Assembly (NCBI RefSeq): GCF_042186555.1
Contig: NC_133330.1
Span: 346,037,279-346,101,278, forward strand
DNA length: 64,000 nt
From: Aquarana catesbeiana
Taxonomy: Eukaryota > Chordata > Amphibia > Anura > Ranidae
Direction of reading: 5' to 3'
The notes under the pieces were generated by a model that saw nothing but the letters and a program-made list of their open reading frames with translations, searched no databases and had not been told where the DNA came from. The position numbers were made by a program, and so were the translations under genes. Within the stretch, counting starts at the first letter, position 1. The number at the start of each line of letters is the position of its first letter. Of this stretch, positions 43,110 to 53,765 are shown in pieces.

Positions 43110-43373
43110 GGCTCGGTTCACACTGGGGCGACTTGTCAGGCGACCTAGTCGCCTGACAAGTCGCCTCCCGTTCTGTGCTATGGAACCGTTCTAATCGGAG
43201 CGACGCAAGTCGCTCCGACTTAGAAAAAGGTTCCTGTATTACTTTGGGGGCGACTTGGGGCGACTTGCATAGACTTCTATGCAGAAGTCGTCTCGCAAGT
43301 CGCCCCGGCAGTCGTTTGCAGGTCGCCTCGCTGAGGCGACCTGCAAGTCGTGCCGCCGATGTGTGAACCGAGC
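43110..43373. mobile_element. 264-bp PIF/Harbinger-like MITE inserted in gag
   Basis: The inverted ends GGCTCGGTTCACAC and GTGTGAACCGAGC are flanked by TTA on both sides (43107-43109 and 43374-43376). The interior is strongly self-complementary (GGCGACTTG and CAAGTCGCC words). It is GC-rich against an AT-rich host and must be younger than the gag it splits. Confidence 0.85.
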
Positions 43374-43379
43374 TTAAAT

Positions 43380-43770
43380 GAATACACATGAAGCAACCTG
43401 GCAGGATGGGGAGGATTTATGCAGACATAAAATGACTCTGACCCTGTTTAAACTAGTTTATGACCGACCTGCAGACCGAGCTGAGGGGGGGATGGCAATT
43501 TAGAGACAGGAGGTCAGACACATAGACTCAAGGGCTCCTTTTATTGCTAGATTAGAAGCTTTCTCTCAGGCAAAACAACAGGAGAGAGGGTCAATATCAC
43601 TCATGAAACAAATGCCAGGACAGACTGTATCAGAATTTTACTTATCTATGGAAAGTATGATGGCAGATGAGGGATTGGATTTGGCTCTGCCAGTCACGAT
43701 CTGAGCCTTCAATAGACAGTTTATGAAAGGATTAATTCCACAGATAAGTGAAAGACTGAAAGCCTGCATA
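43380..43770 (+). pseudogene. gag, capsid C-terminal remnant
   Basis: After the MITE the plus strand keeps capsid-like words in shifting frames, ending around a region resembling the capsid C-terminal domain (near 43615-43770). Stops at about 43431 and 43702 break it. Nucleocapsid zinc knuckles are absent because of the deletion that follows. Confidence 0.65.
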
Positions 43771-44560
43771 CCACCCTTAATTTGTTGCGATTTTTGGCAG
43801 AAAAAGGTTGCAAGGTTAATAAGAAAAAGTTGCAAGTGTGTCAGAAAAAGGTTATCTTTTTGGGACATTGTATATCACAGGGTACGAGACATCTCACTGA
43901 GGAGAGGGTTCAAGTGATAAAGGGAATGTTACCCCCACGGAATTTCAAACAATTGCATATGTTTTTAGGTATTGTGTCATATTGTAGACAATGGATACCA
44001 CATGCTAGCGTTTTGATGCAGCCATTATACGATTGTTTGAAAATTGTACCGTATATGCTTACAGAAGTAGCTTATGAGTCGTTTGTCACTTTGAAAAGGT
44101 TGTTGATTTCTGCCCTGGCTATTGGTATTCCAGATTACACCAAGATATTTTATTTGTACATTGCTGAAATCACTGGACACGCCACAGGTGTTCTGACACA
44201 GGCACATGTAAAACAAAGATCCGTTGCTTAATTTTCAGCAGCATTAGATCCAGTGTCCAGAGGTTCACCGTCTTGTGTACGGGCGATAGCAGCGGTGTCG
44301 ATAATCCTAGATAAGTCATCAGAAATTGTTCTAGACAATCCAGTTGTAGTGCACACCACACATGACATACATGCAATCTTGTCTCAGGTACAGCCCAAAC
44401 ACATTTCAATGGCTAGGCAACTGAGGTTACAGTGTACTTTACTTTTACCTCCAAATGTTACTTTTCAGCGCTGTACAACTTTAAATTTGGCTACCTTTTT
44501 GCCTCTTCAGTCACCAGATTTGGCAAGGGGGAATAATAGTGCTAATAAGGAAGAAGAAGA
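43771..44560 (+). pseudogene. pol, back half of reverse transcriptase (thumb/connection)
   Basis: The sequence enters reverse transcriptase after the active-site region: it contains the FLGH segment and the following thumb and connection regions, with a stop near 44229 and frameshifts. The protease and the catalytic palm with the YxDD box are missing. The junction lies near 43770, where capsid-like sequence passes directly into thumb sequence, so a deletion of well over 1 kb has occurred. The element cannot encode its own reverse transcriptase. Confidence 0.8.
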
Positions 44561-44873
44561 GGAAGAAAAAAAAAAAAAAATTCTCGAGAACTTCTGATAA
44601 GAGAGGACATTCTAAAAACAATGGACTTTTTAGTTTTTTTGACTACTGATGAAATAATTTATCCATCAGATATGTTGCAGTTTTTATATATCATTTTTAT
44701 GTGACAGGACATGTTTATTATATCAAGATGAGATATTTTTTACACATCATTTTTTTACATTCATATATAGTGTATTTTCAGAGTTGAAAGGGTTAAACAT
44801 CCCTACAATAGAGTCATTCTAGTTAGAAGGAACATCTGGTGATAATTAAGACAGAGTACATTTTTTCTTAAAG

Positions 44874-45242
44874 GTACATGTTGCAGATACACCAATCTTA
44901 AATGCTGAGCACACTTTGTACATAGATGGTAGTAGGTTTGCTGATGACAAGGGTAAATATCACACAGGGTATGCCGTAGTGACTGATACACAGGTGATTG
45001 ACGCACAGCCCTTACCAGCCCATATGTCAGCACAAGAAGCAGAATTAAAAGCTTTAGAACAAGCCCTAGAATACTTAAAAGGACGAGAAGGGAATATTTA
45101 CACTGACTCTGCCTACGTTTATGGCGTAGCGCACGATTATGGCCATATATGGAAGGTTAGAGGTTATCTGACAGCAGCAGGTACACCTGTAAAACATGGA
45201 GAAGGGATTAAGAGAGTTCTGAACAATCTTCAAAAAGGTTAA
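44874..45242 (+). pseudogene. pol, RNase H domain
   Basis: The frame is open for the whole domain and shows the acidic residues expected of RNase H: Asp in YIDGS, Glu in QEAEL and Asp in YTDSAY. It ends at TAA 45240-45242, where a frameshift separates it from integrase. The stretch 44570-44870 before it is AT-rich and not recognisable as pol. Confidence 0.8.
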
Positions 45243-45246
45243 ACGA

Positions 45247-46527
45247 GTGTCCATTATGAAGATAGCGGCACACACGAGCGCAAAAACAATTGAGGCAAAA
45301 GGAAATGCATTTGCAGATTTGACTGCAAAACAGGCAGCTCTAGGGGAAGGAAGCCCTGAGACCTTAGCAGCGGTAGAGGTGAGTATCCCAGAACCAACAT
45401 GGCAGCAGTTGAGTAAATTACAGGAGCAAGCAGGGGAGAGCGAGAAAGATAAGTGGGTCAGAATGGGAGCAGCACCAGACCTTGACAATGTATGGAGGGA
45501 AGGGGGCAAAGTATGCCTGCCTGCCTCTCTGTACCCAGCAATGGCAGCGGCAGTTCACCTACCCACACATGTCAGTTCCAATTCCATGTATAGGATTGTG
45601 AACCAAGGATGGCTCGCCCCTGGATTCAGTAGTACTGCAAGAAACTACTGTGCAGCCTGCCAAATCTGTCTCCTGAATAACCCAGGATAGAGAGTAAAAA
45701 CCCCACGGAAACACCAGGTTCGGGCCCAATACCCCTTCCAGAGACTGCAAATTGACTACATACAAATGCCTAAGAGCGGCCCCTTTGAATTTGTCCTCGT
45801 GTGTATCGATTTATTCTCAGGTTGGCCCGAAAGTTATCCAGTAAAATCAGCTACAGCAAAAGTCACAGCCAAGAAACTGATTACTGAGTTAATACCTAGG
45901 TTTGGTCTTCCTGAAACTATAGAATCAGATAGGGGGATACACTTTACAGGAGAAATCATGCAGAATGTGATGACCATGTTAGGGGTTCAACAAAGTTTCC
46001 ACACCCCTTATCATCCACAGAGTTCAGGATCAGTGGAAAGAGTAAATGGGATAATAAAGTTGAAAATACAAAAAGCCATGCAAGAGTTAAACAAGCCATG
46101 GCCAGAATGCCTGCCTTTTGCTTTGTTCTCTATAAGATACACTCCAACAGGGAAAACAGGATTATCCCCATATGAAATACTTTTTGGGAATGCACCTAGA
46201 TTAGGTCTATACTTTCTACAGAGTATGCAATTGCAATGTGATAGTTTGACTGCATATGTGATACAATTACAGCAACGTCTAACTAAGATCCACAAAAGTG
46301 TGTATTCTTTTCTTCCAGACCCTAACTCAATAGCAGGTACACATACACTGCTACCAGGAGATTATGTATATGTTAAGAAACACATAAGAAAGACATTGGA
46401 ACCTAGATTTGAAGGTCCTTATCAAGTGCTTTTGACTACAGCCACTTCAGTGAAATTGGAAGGAAAAGCAGCCTGGATCCACGCATCACACTGCAAAAAG
46501 AGTCTTGAACCGAGAGAAACAGAATGA
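45247..46527 (+). pseudogene. pol, integrase
   Basis: The open frame of the N-terminal part has a CxxC pair (CAACQIC region) of the HHCC zinc finger. One in-frame TAG at 45688-45690 follows, then the catalytic core with Asp (near 45755), Asp (SDRG, near 45930) and Glu (SVERVNG, near 46037) in DDE spacing, and a GPY/F-type C-terminal module near 46410-46500. Apart from the single stop the gene is nearly intact. Confidence 0.85.
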
Positions 46528-47472
46528 AGATTCTTCTATGATAATAATGCTTGAATGTTTTCAAATGTTTGTTTATACATGGACTCCGGGTATCAATGTA
46601 ACAGTTCATGAAAATAGTACTGATCTTAGATGGGTAAATCAGGATAAGAGTATAACACAATATCATTACTACGAATGGTATTTTGTACCAGTAAGAAAAT
46701 GGGAAGCACAACAGGAGGATATATACAATGGCAACATTATGGTTTCAATATAAAAATAGAAGACGCTCTACCCACCATCTTCGAATCCTCTGTATTAACT
46801 CCTATTCCTAGATCTTGCATAAATGTTTCGGTATCAACAGAAAACAAAAATCAAATTTAATGTAACTTTTCCCCAGCTACCAGAATGTAGGTATCGCCGA
46901 GAATGGTATGATACAGTTCTGGGAGCTGCAGGAACTGGAATGGGAATAATGAATGGGATACAGATGGAAATGATACAAAATAAGTGGAAATGTGCAGGAA
47001 GTCACATAGTTGATAGTTTAATAATCATAAGCAAATGGTTACCTACAACATTCGAAACACAAATTAGCTAGGTACAATTAACTAAATATCTCAATATTAT
47101 GGTTAATCACACAGCACTAGCCAGTCTGGAGTTGTGGAAAGAAAATCAGGAGTTTATAAACATTACTCAATGTGCTTTTTCTACACTATCTTATCACATT
47201 CAAATCGCACTTGGATGAACTATTTCAAGGGTTTAAATTTAGAAAGTACATGGTTTGAAGTACCAGGAAAAGAAGTTGAATGTGAGGAAAGATGGTGTGC
47301 TGGAAGGTTTGATGTATACAAAGTGGAGGAGGTCCAGGTAATGTGTAAGTTAATAGTGATGCCACTCCTGATAGGAAAGGATCTACCTGAATTTTGGTAT
47401 TCTGACATTTATGTAGATACACAAAACATGACTCATGATCTAAGTTTATATATGCTAAAACTAATAAGGGAA
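46528..47472 (+). pseudogene. env, surface-subunit remnant
   Basis: The reading passes through three frames, with stops near 46751, 46858, 47069 and 47473. N-x-S/T sites and scattered Cys and Trp residues are compatible with a retroviral surface glycoprotein. A WYDT...GxGxG segment near 46900-46960 resembles other vertebrate retroviral env proteins. It is not functional. Confidence 0.65.
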
Positions 47473-48068
47473 TAGTCTGTGGAAGAAGTTCTCCAGTCTA
47501 TGAACCTTGCTTATTGAAACATCAATCTAACATATGTAGGTTTCAGAGATTACCAGCAGGTGTAGGAAACAGATTTATGGAGATAGGACCACAACATATT
47601 TGTTTAGTCACAAATGATCAGGAAACTATGGAAAGTTTAAATAAAACGGCCCCTTTTTCAGGATGCGTAAAGAATGTTAAAATGCTTAAATGGCAAAATG
47701 ACACTTTCCTTTTTGAACCAGATGCACATAGAATATTTAATCTAGAATGGACGGTAGATAATCTTACTGATACTACTCCTTTTATAATATCATTAGAGCT
47801 CTTACAGCAAATCTTAAATGAGTCCGAAATACTTAGAAAACACATAGAGACACAAGAACATACCCTTCAAAATAATCTAATATCTGCGGTTATAGATAAA
47901 GGGAAATTAATACATTTATCCTCACAAATAAGAGATGAAACAACACATCATTGGTATGATGTATTTGCTGGATGGTCACCCACTGCTATGGCAATTTTTA
48001 ATTGGATGCTTAATCTGATACTTATTCTAATTTTAGTTTTTGTACTGCTTACTGTGATAAACTGTTGA
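47473..48068 (+). pseudogene. env, transmembrane-subunit remnant
   Basis: The frame is open for 184 codons from 47514. It contains several N-x-T/S sites and ends with a single hydrophobic membrane segment (about 48000-48060) and a very short cytoplasmic tail. Upstream breaks separate it from the surface part. Confidence 0.75.
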
Positions 48069-48325
48069 TTATATAGGAAGATTAAGGTATGAACAGATAG
48101 AATGGAAAGAGAAAGGTATTAGGAACTCCAATGACAAAAAGGGTAACTTGACATCACCCCTTTTCTATTCTCTTTGCTTATAAGATGCTGGTATGGATTT
48201 GAGGGATGAGGGTAAATAAAGAAGACTTATCCTCCTCTGACAACCCGCGGTCAGGGATAGTACTCTTTGAAGTATCGGCTGTTCACTTGTTTGCAAGGAC
48301 CCAGAATCGTGGAGGGGATGATGTC
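48069..48325 (+). other. Region between env and the polypurine tract
   Basis: No open frame of note. It ends in the polypurine tract. Confidence 0.5.
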
Positions 48326-48337
48326 AAAGGGGGAAAT
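48326..48337 (+). other. Polypurine tract
   Basis: AAAGGGGGAAAT lies directly before the TG of the 3' LTR, the expected plus-strand primer site. Confidence 0.85.
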
Positions 48338-48696
48338 TGATAAGGTTGGAAATAATAGGTTGGAGTTCTACTTAAGTTGTTTTTCATTTTTCTACATAAT
48401 GTGTGCGTGTCAGTTGTAAGACGTAGCTTAAGTCTTTCCAGATGTGTCCAGCGTCATGTATGTTGAAATTATACTGCTTGTTACCTTATATGGAAATTTG
48501 CTCAAACTGATGCTTGTGTAACCAAGCCTTATAAAAAGCCCCAATAAAGAGCCGACAGGTTCAGTTGAGAGTACGGGACCTTTAAGGCTCGGATCTGATA
48601 TACAGAAATCTATATTCTGTGTCTTATTTCTTTGATAGCTAAATTTGGCAAAGCAATATAAACTAGAAGCAGTTAAGTTGAAAACTGCACTTAACA
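48338..48696 (+). repeat. 3' LTR, 359 bp, identical to the 5' LTR
   Basis: By line-by-line reading, no difference from 41478-41836 was found. It is followed by GGCT at 48697-48700. Confidence 0.9.
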
Positions 48697-49753
48697 GGCT
48701 GTTTCTGTAAAACTGACAGAACCAAATTCAAGTCCCAGGGGTTTAGGGGCGCCTTAACCGGAGGATTAAGACGCGTTACCCCCTGCATAAAGCTTCGGAC
48801 CAAAGCATGCGAAGCAAGCGGCGGTTGAAATAATACTGACAAGACCGAGACCTGGCCCTTGACTCAAGGCCAGCTTCATCTCTAATCCTAATTGTAGAAA
48901 ATCAAGAATTCTACCTATGACATATTTTCTGGGATGCCAACCCCTGGATTCACACCAGGATATATAAGCCTTCCAGACTCTATGATAAATCATCCTGGAA
49001 GCTGGCTTCCTTGCATTGATCAAGGTAGAGATCACAGGACCTGAAAGCCCACGACTCTTCAGAACGTGGGTTTTAATAGCCAAACTGTCAAATTCAGCGT
49101 TTGTAAGGCAGGATGGAACACTGAACCTTGAGATAACAGGTCTGGGCGTACCGGTAATGTCAACGGGGAACCTACTGTCATTTTTACTATTTCTGCATAC
49201 CAAGCTCTTCTGGGCCAAGCTGGGGCCACCAGAAGTACCAACTTCTTTTCCTGCCTGATCCTGCGAAGGAGTCGTGGTAGTAGCAGAATAGGAGGGAATG
49301 CATAAATCAGTGAGAACCGATTCCACGGAGTGACCAACGCATCCGTCCCGCATGCAAGAGGATCCTTTGTTCTTACCACAAACTTATCGATCTTGTTGAA
49401 CCTGGATGCAAAGAGATCTACATCCGGAACCCCCCATCTTTGGCATATGGCCAAGAAGACATCGGGGTGAAGAGACCATTCCCCTGGGACTAACTGCCGG
49501 CGACTCAAGTAGTCCGCCTGCCAGTTCTCTATCCCCGGAATGAAAATTGCATGGCACATGCTTTTCTGCCCAGATTAAAATCTGGTTCACTTCTCCCTGA
49601 GCTGCACGACTCCTGGTGCCTCCTTGGTGATCGATATAAGCCACTGCTGTGGCATTGTCGGACTGGATCCTGACAGGGCAACCCTGAAGCCTGAGTGTCC
49701 AGGCCTTCAGGGCTAGATACGCCGCACGGATCCTCAGAACGTTGATGGATAAG
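48697..49753 (-). pseudogene. DIRS element: RNase H end and recombinase N-terminal half
   Basis: On the minus strand from 49753: VLRIRAAYLALKAW and IQSDNATAVAYIDHQGGTRS are the RNase H region of DIRS pol. PGIENWQADYLSRRQLVPGE, DVDLFASRFN and LVAPAWPRRAWY follow, all characteristic of vertebrate DIRS proteins. The recombinase N-terminal domain (ARKPASRMIYHRVWKAYISW, GWHPRKY) comes next and continues beyond the provirus into the 41.4-kb part. Stops and a frameshift near 49560 break it. The gag and RT portions are missing because a Ty3/gypsy LTR starts at 49754. Confidence 0.8.
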
Positions 49754-50440
49754 TGTAATGTCCTTATCCCTCCACTTTAAGCTCCGACATCTCTCCTGCA
49801 ATATTCTTATCTTTCCACTGGGAGCTCTGATATCTCCACAAACTCTGTCGCAGATTGATGACGTCACAACGACATCACCCGGCTCCTCCTCTTGTCCCTA
49901 CTTAAACAGCCGACGCCATTTGCTTGATGTTCGTGCTAAGAACCTGATGCCAGGTAAAGATCTCCAACAGAAGTCTGCCGTCATCTCTCTCTTTTGGGCC
50001 GGTCAGAGCCCCGACTTTCATCTCTCCTTTGGGCCGGTCAGAGCCACGACTACCATCTCTCTTTTGGGCCGGTCAGAGCCACGACTACCATCTCTCTTTT
50101 GGGCCGGCCAGAGCCCCGTCTTCCACCTCACTTTTGGGCCGGACAGAGCCCTTCCAACTTCCACTTGTTGGGCCGCACAGAGCCCCTTCCTCCCTAGTAG
50201 TCAGAGACTCTCCTTACCTGTTCCTTTCCACATAGGAGACCAGTACATCTCTCAAGAAGCCACTGGGTGACCCCATCTCCAGGAATCCACTCACTGCAAG
50301 TATCTTTACTTTTCCTTTAAACTTTATTCCTGTGTAGTGCTACTAAGCTTAAGTTGCCTCTGAAGCTCCCCGTCGTGGCTCTGTATTACCACTCTAAATA
50401 AAACCGATTGTATTTCCAAACTTATCTGAGTCTTCCTACC
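49754..50440 (+). repeat. Ty3/gypsy-type LTR
   Basis: It begins TGTAATGTCC exactly where DIRS coding sequence breaks off. It has a CRE-like GATGACGTCACAACGA word near 49857, a poly(A) signal (AATAAA at 50397) and then the gag gene. Inside it are six units of 35 bp (TTTTGGGCCGGTCAGAGCC type) at about 49990-50185. The right boundary is approximate and no clear primer site was identified. Confidence 0.6.
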
Positions 50441-50577
50441 TGATAACTGGTAAGGTTAAAGTTAACTATTAAGAATATAGTATTCATAGACTTCCGAAGA
50501 TGTGATCCACACGATCCAACATAGTTCACTGCCTGAAGCATTACAGATAGCACAAACCTCCTACCAATAGGAATAAA

Positions 50578-52115
50578 ATGGATCCATCGGAGGTAGTTAC
50601 ACACCTGGGAGACTTGACGCTCTTTCACAGATGGTCTTAAACCTCTCAACTGAGAACCAGAATCTCAAATCATATGTCACTGATAACTTCCCAATTTGGG
50701 TTACACACCCCGACACCCCAGAACCTGAAAATAAGCCCACCAGACATCTTCTCGGGGGATAGGAGAAACTACAGAGAATACAATAATGCTTGTAAACTGT
50801 TGTTTGACATGAAACCACGAACTTATGCCACCGACAGAACAAAAGTCTGCACAGCCATTTCCTACCTTAGAGGGGAACCCCGAGCCTGGGCAAACACTTT
50901 CATAGAGAAAGAAGATCCAATCCTAAGCTCATTTAGCGACTTCAGGGCCGCCATGGATCTATTATATGATGACCCCAGCAAGCAGATCTCCGCTAAGTCT
51001 GCCTTACGTGCTCTGCGACAGGGAAGAAACCCTATCGAAGATTACATCGCACAGTCCGAGTTGAACCAGATCACCCTAAAAAATTAGTTCCGATTAGGCA
51101 GGGCTGGTGCAAGGATTTTTGACACCCTAGGCGAAACCTAATTTTGCCACCCCCCCTTGACTCCACTCCTGACCTCACCCCCTTTTCCCTGCCCATGTAA
51201 ACCCCACCTTTTTAATGAAGCACCCATCAAATGCAGCCCACCAGCGCCCATCAAATGCAGCCCACCAGCGCCCATCAAATGCAGCCTACCAGCGCCCATG
51301 AATGTAGCCTACCAGCACCCATCAAATGCAGCCCACTAGCGCCCATCAAATGCAGCCTACCAGTGCCCATGAATGTAGCCTACCAGCGCCCATCAAATGC
51401 CGCCTACCAGCGCCCATCAATGTAGCCTCACCAGCGCCCATTAAATGCCGCCTACCAGCGCCCATCAATGCAGCCTCACCAGCGCCCATCACAAGTAGCC
51501 TCACCAGGACCCATCAAATGCAGCCTACCAGTGCCCATCAATGAATATTTGCTTTCTTCCATTAATTTAGGAGTCAGGAGACAGACACAGTCCTCTACCA
51601 CCGCTGCGCCTCTGACACTATGTGTGAACGGAGGGGTGGCTGCCTGCTGATGCTGAGACTTAGCTGCTTGATGCAGAGAAAAGAGAGTAGGAACACCAGT
51701 GACCGGGCGCCCTAGGCAGCATGGCGCCCTAGGCGGCTGCCTAGTTTGCCTAGTGGTAGCACCGGCCCTGCGGCTAGGCTTATCGGAAACCCTGAAGGAT
51801 GAGTTAGCCCTCACTACAATACCCCCTACATTGGATGCTCTTATTCTCCTCAGCATATCCATTGACAGAAGAATGCGCAAACGAAAAGCTGAGAGAATCT
51901 CAGGGGTCTCCTATTCGGTTCCCTCCGGCCATACCACTGAGTCTGTGGATCCCATGGAGATTGGTGCAATTAGGGGACCACTTTCCCCAGCCAAGAGGTC
52001 TAGGAGAAGGTCCCTTCAGCTCTGTATGTATTGTGGCGCGCCACATCACATCGCTGAAGACTGCCCCCAACTCAGGAAGAAACGACTGGGTAAGTCAGCT
52101 TACCTATTCAAGCTA
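50578..52115 (+). pseudogene. Ty3/gypsy gag, split by a hAT element
   Basis: The start MDPSEVVTHLGDL at 50578 runs into a frameshift. From 50674 the frame reads ISPPDIFSGDRRNYREY, KVCTAISYLRGEPRAWANTF and DPSKQISAKSALRALRQG, typical of sushi-like gypsy Gag. After the hAT insertion it continues with LGLSETLKDELAL and ends in a zinc knuckle CMYCGAPHHIAEDC (CX2CX4HX4C). Pol is not present downstream; a Harbinger-type element starts at 52142. The copy is dead, since it has a TAG before the insertion and frameshifts. Confidence 0.8.
51099..51770. mobile_element. 672-bp hAT element in the gag gene
   Basis: The ends CAGGGCTGGTGC and GCACCGGCCCTG are inverted. The 8-bp flanks CGATTAGG (51091) and CGGCTAGG (51771) agree at 6 of 8 positions. 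A 24-bp minisatellite (GCGCCCATCAAATGCAGCC) fills 51225-51545. There is no transposase. Confidence 0.8.
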
Positions 52116-52141
52116 ATAAACCCCCACTTACCAGACACTAA

Positions 52142-52950
52142 TGCCGCGTACACACGATCGGACTTTCTGGCATACTTGGTCCGGCACACTTTCCGACGGA
52201 CTTTGTCCGCCAGGTGCGCCGGACTTTAAAACGGACGGACTTACCCACACACGACCGGACTTTCCGGCGGGCTAAGTCCGCCTGTTTTTCCGACAGACTT
52301 TCGCCGGAGTTACGGTGGACTTTCAGAATGAACTGACTTGCCCACACATGGACAAGTCCGTTCATTTTGAACGTGACTCAGGTGCGACGGGACTAGAAAA
52401 GGAAGTCAATCTTGCCGCTTTTATCGGCGAGATTGACACTTTGCGAGTCCCGTCGCGGTGCATACCAGGCCCTTAGGTCTGGAATGGATTATAAAGGGAA
52501 GCCCCTATGCCGAAAAAACGGCGTGGAGTCCCCCCTAAAATCCATACCAGACCCCGATGCGAGCACGCAGCCCGGCCGGTCGGGAAAGGGAGTGGGGACG
52601 AGTGAGCGCCCCCCCTCCTGAACTGTACCAGGCTGCATGCCCTCAACATGGGGGGTGGGTGCTGTGGGGGAGGGGGGCCCTGTGGGGCCCCCCACCCCCA
52701 CAGCACCTTGTCCCAATGTTGATGAGGACAAGGGCTTCTTCCCGACAACCCTGGCCGTTGGTTGTCGGGGTCTGCGGGTGGGGGGGCTTATCGGAATCCG
52801 AGGGCCCCCAGATCCCGGCCCCCCACCCTATGTGAATGAGTATGGGGTACATGGTACCCCTACCCATTCACCTAGGGAAAAAGTGTCAATAATAAAACAC
52901 ACTACACAGGTTTTTAAAATAATTTATTAAACAGCTCTGGGGGGGTCTTC
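52142..52950. mobile_element. Harbinger-like element, left end and GC-rich interior
   Basis: TAA is followed by TGCCGCGTACACACGATCGG, the same type of end as the MITEs at 30747 and 37797, with CCGGACTTT words in inverted pairs. A GC-rich interior with GGGGGCCCTGTGGGGCCCCC follows. Open frames of 80-97 codons overlap on both strands and are not supported. The right end was not identified. Confidence 0.5.
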
Positions 52951-52959
52951 CTCCGGCTT

Positions 52960-53605
52960 CGGGGGTCCCTCCGGTTCCTCTTCTCCCGGCGTCCGGTTGG
53001 TTCTTCTCCCTGTGTTCCAGTTCTTCGGCCGGCTCCTCCGCTGTCTTCAGGCCGCTCTCTTGCCAGCGGAGGTCCGGACTTCTGGACTTCTGGGCTTCTT
53101 CCCTCTTCTCTTCTCCAGATGTTGACACGACGCTCTCTCCGGCTGGACTGCTCTCTGAGGGCTCCGTTGTGACTTATATAGGCGGAGACCCCGACCCCTT
53201 ATGATGTCACAGTCCCTGGGCATGCTGGGACTGTCATGTTTTAGGGGGCGTGGTCAACATCACCCGGTGACCACGCCCCCTAAAAAGTCAAGTGTCCACC
53301 GGGTGATGTTGACCACGCCCCCTAAAACGTCACAGTCCCAGCATGCCCAGGGACTGTGACATCATAAGGGGGCGGGTCTCCACCTATATAAGTCACAACG
53401 GAGCCCTCAGAGAGTAGTCCAGCCGGAGAGAGCGTCGTGTCAACATCTGGAGAAGAGAAGAGGGAAGAAGACAAGAAGCCCAGAAGTCCGGACCTCCGCT
53501 GGCAAGAGAGTGGAGGAGCCGGCCGAAGAACTGAAACACCGGGAGAAGAGGCCGGAGAGAGCGGAGAAGAACCAACCGGACGCCGGGAGAAGAGGAACCG
53601 GCCAG
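52960..53605. repeat. Large inverted repeat, arms of about 290 bp
   Basis: The left arm (about 52975-53255, with CCTCTTCTCCCGGCGTCCGG, CCAGATGTTGACACGACGC, AGTCCCTGGGCATGCTGGGA) is the reverse complement of the right arm (about 53310-53600), with small indels. The centre repeats the word CACCGGGTGATGTTGACCAC in both orientations. TATATAGG and CTATATAAG lie symmetrically at about 53176 and 53383. It is probably a fold-back transposon or its junction. Confidence 0.8.
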
Positions 53606-53765
53606 TGTGTCAACATGTGCTATCTGCCATCATGGGAGATCAATGTATGCGTTTTGGGGGTGCAACCCCTTCCTCAATAATGAAGTCGCTGAGAGAAAGG
53701 GGGTTGCACCTACAAAACACGTCCCTTGATCCCCCATGATGGCAGCTAGCCATGTTGACATGTCG
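53606..53765. mobile_element. Short palindromic element
   Basis: TGTCAACATGTGCTATCTGC at the left pairs with GCAGCTAGCCATGTTGACA at the right, and GGGTGCAACCCC pairs with GGGGTTGCACC, giving arms of about 70 bp around CAATAATGAAGTC. Confidence 0.6.

Larger units (their letters stand above)
41478..48696 (+). mobile_element. Endogenous retrovirus (7.2-kb provirus) inside the DIRS element
   Basis: The order is 5' LTR, tRNA-Lys3-type primer site, leader, gag remnants, a pol gene lacking protease and the front half of reverse transcriptase, RNase H, integrase, env, polypurine tract and 3' LTR. The two LTRs look identical over all 359 bases. A gag start with Met-Gly, a GPY/F-type integrase end and the 4-bp target duplication suggest a gamma/epsilon-like (class I) origin. 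Coding regions carry stops, frameshifts, a large deletion and a MITE, so it makes no infectious product. It sits antisense to the DIRS recombinase gene. Confidence 0.9.
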
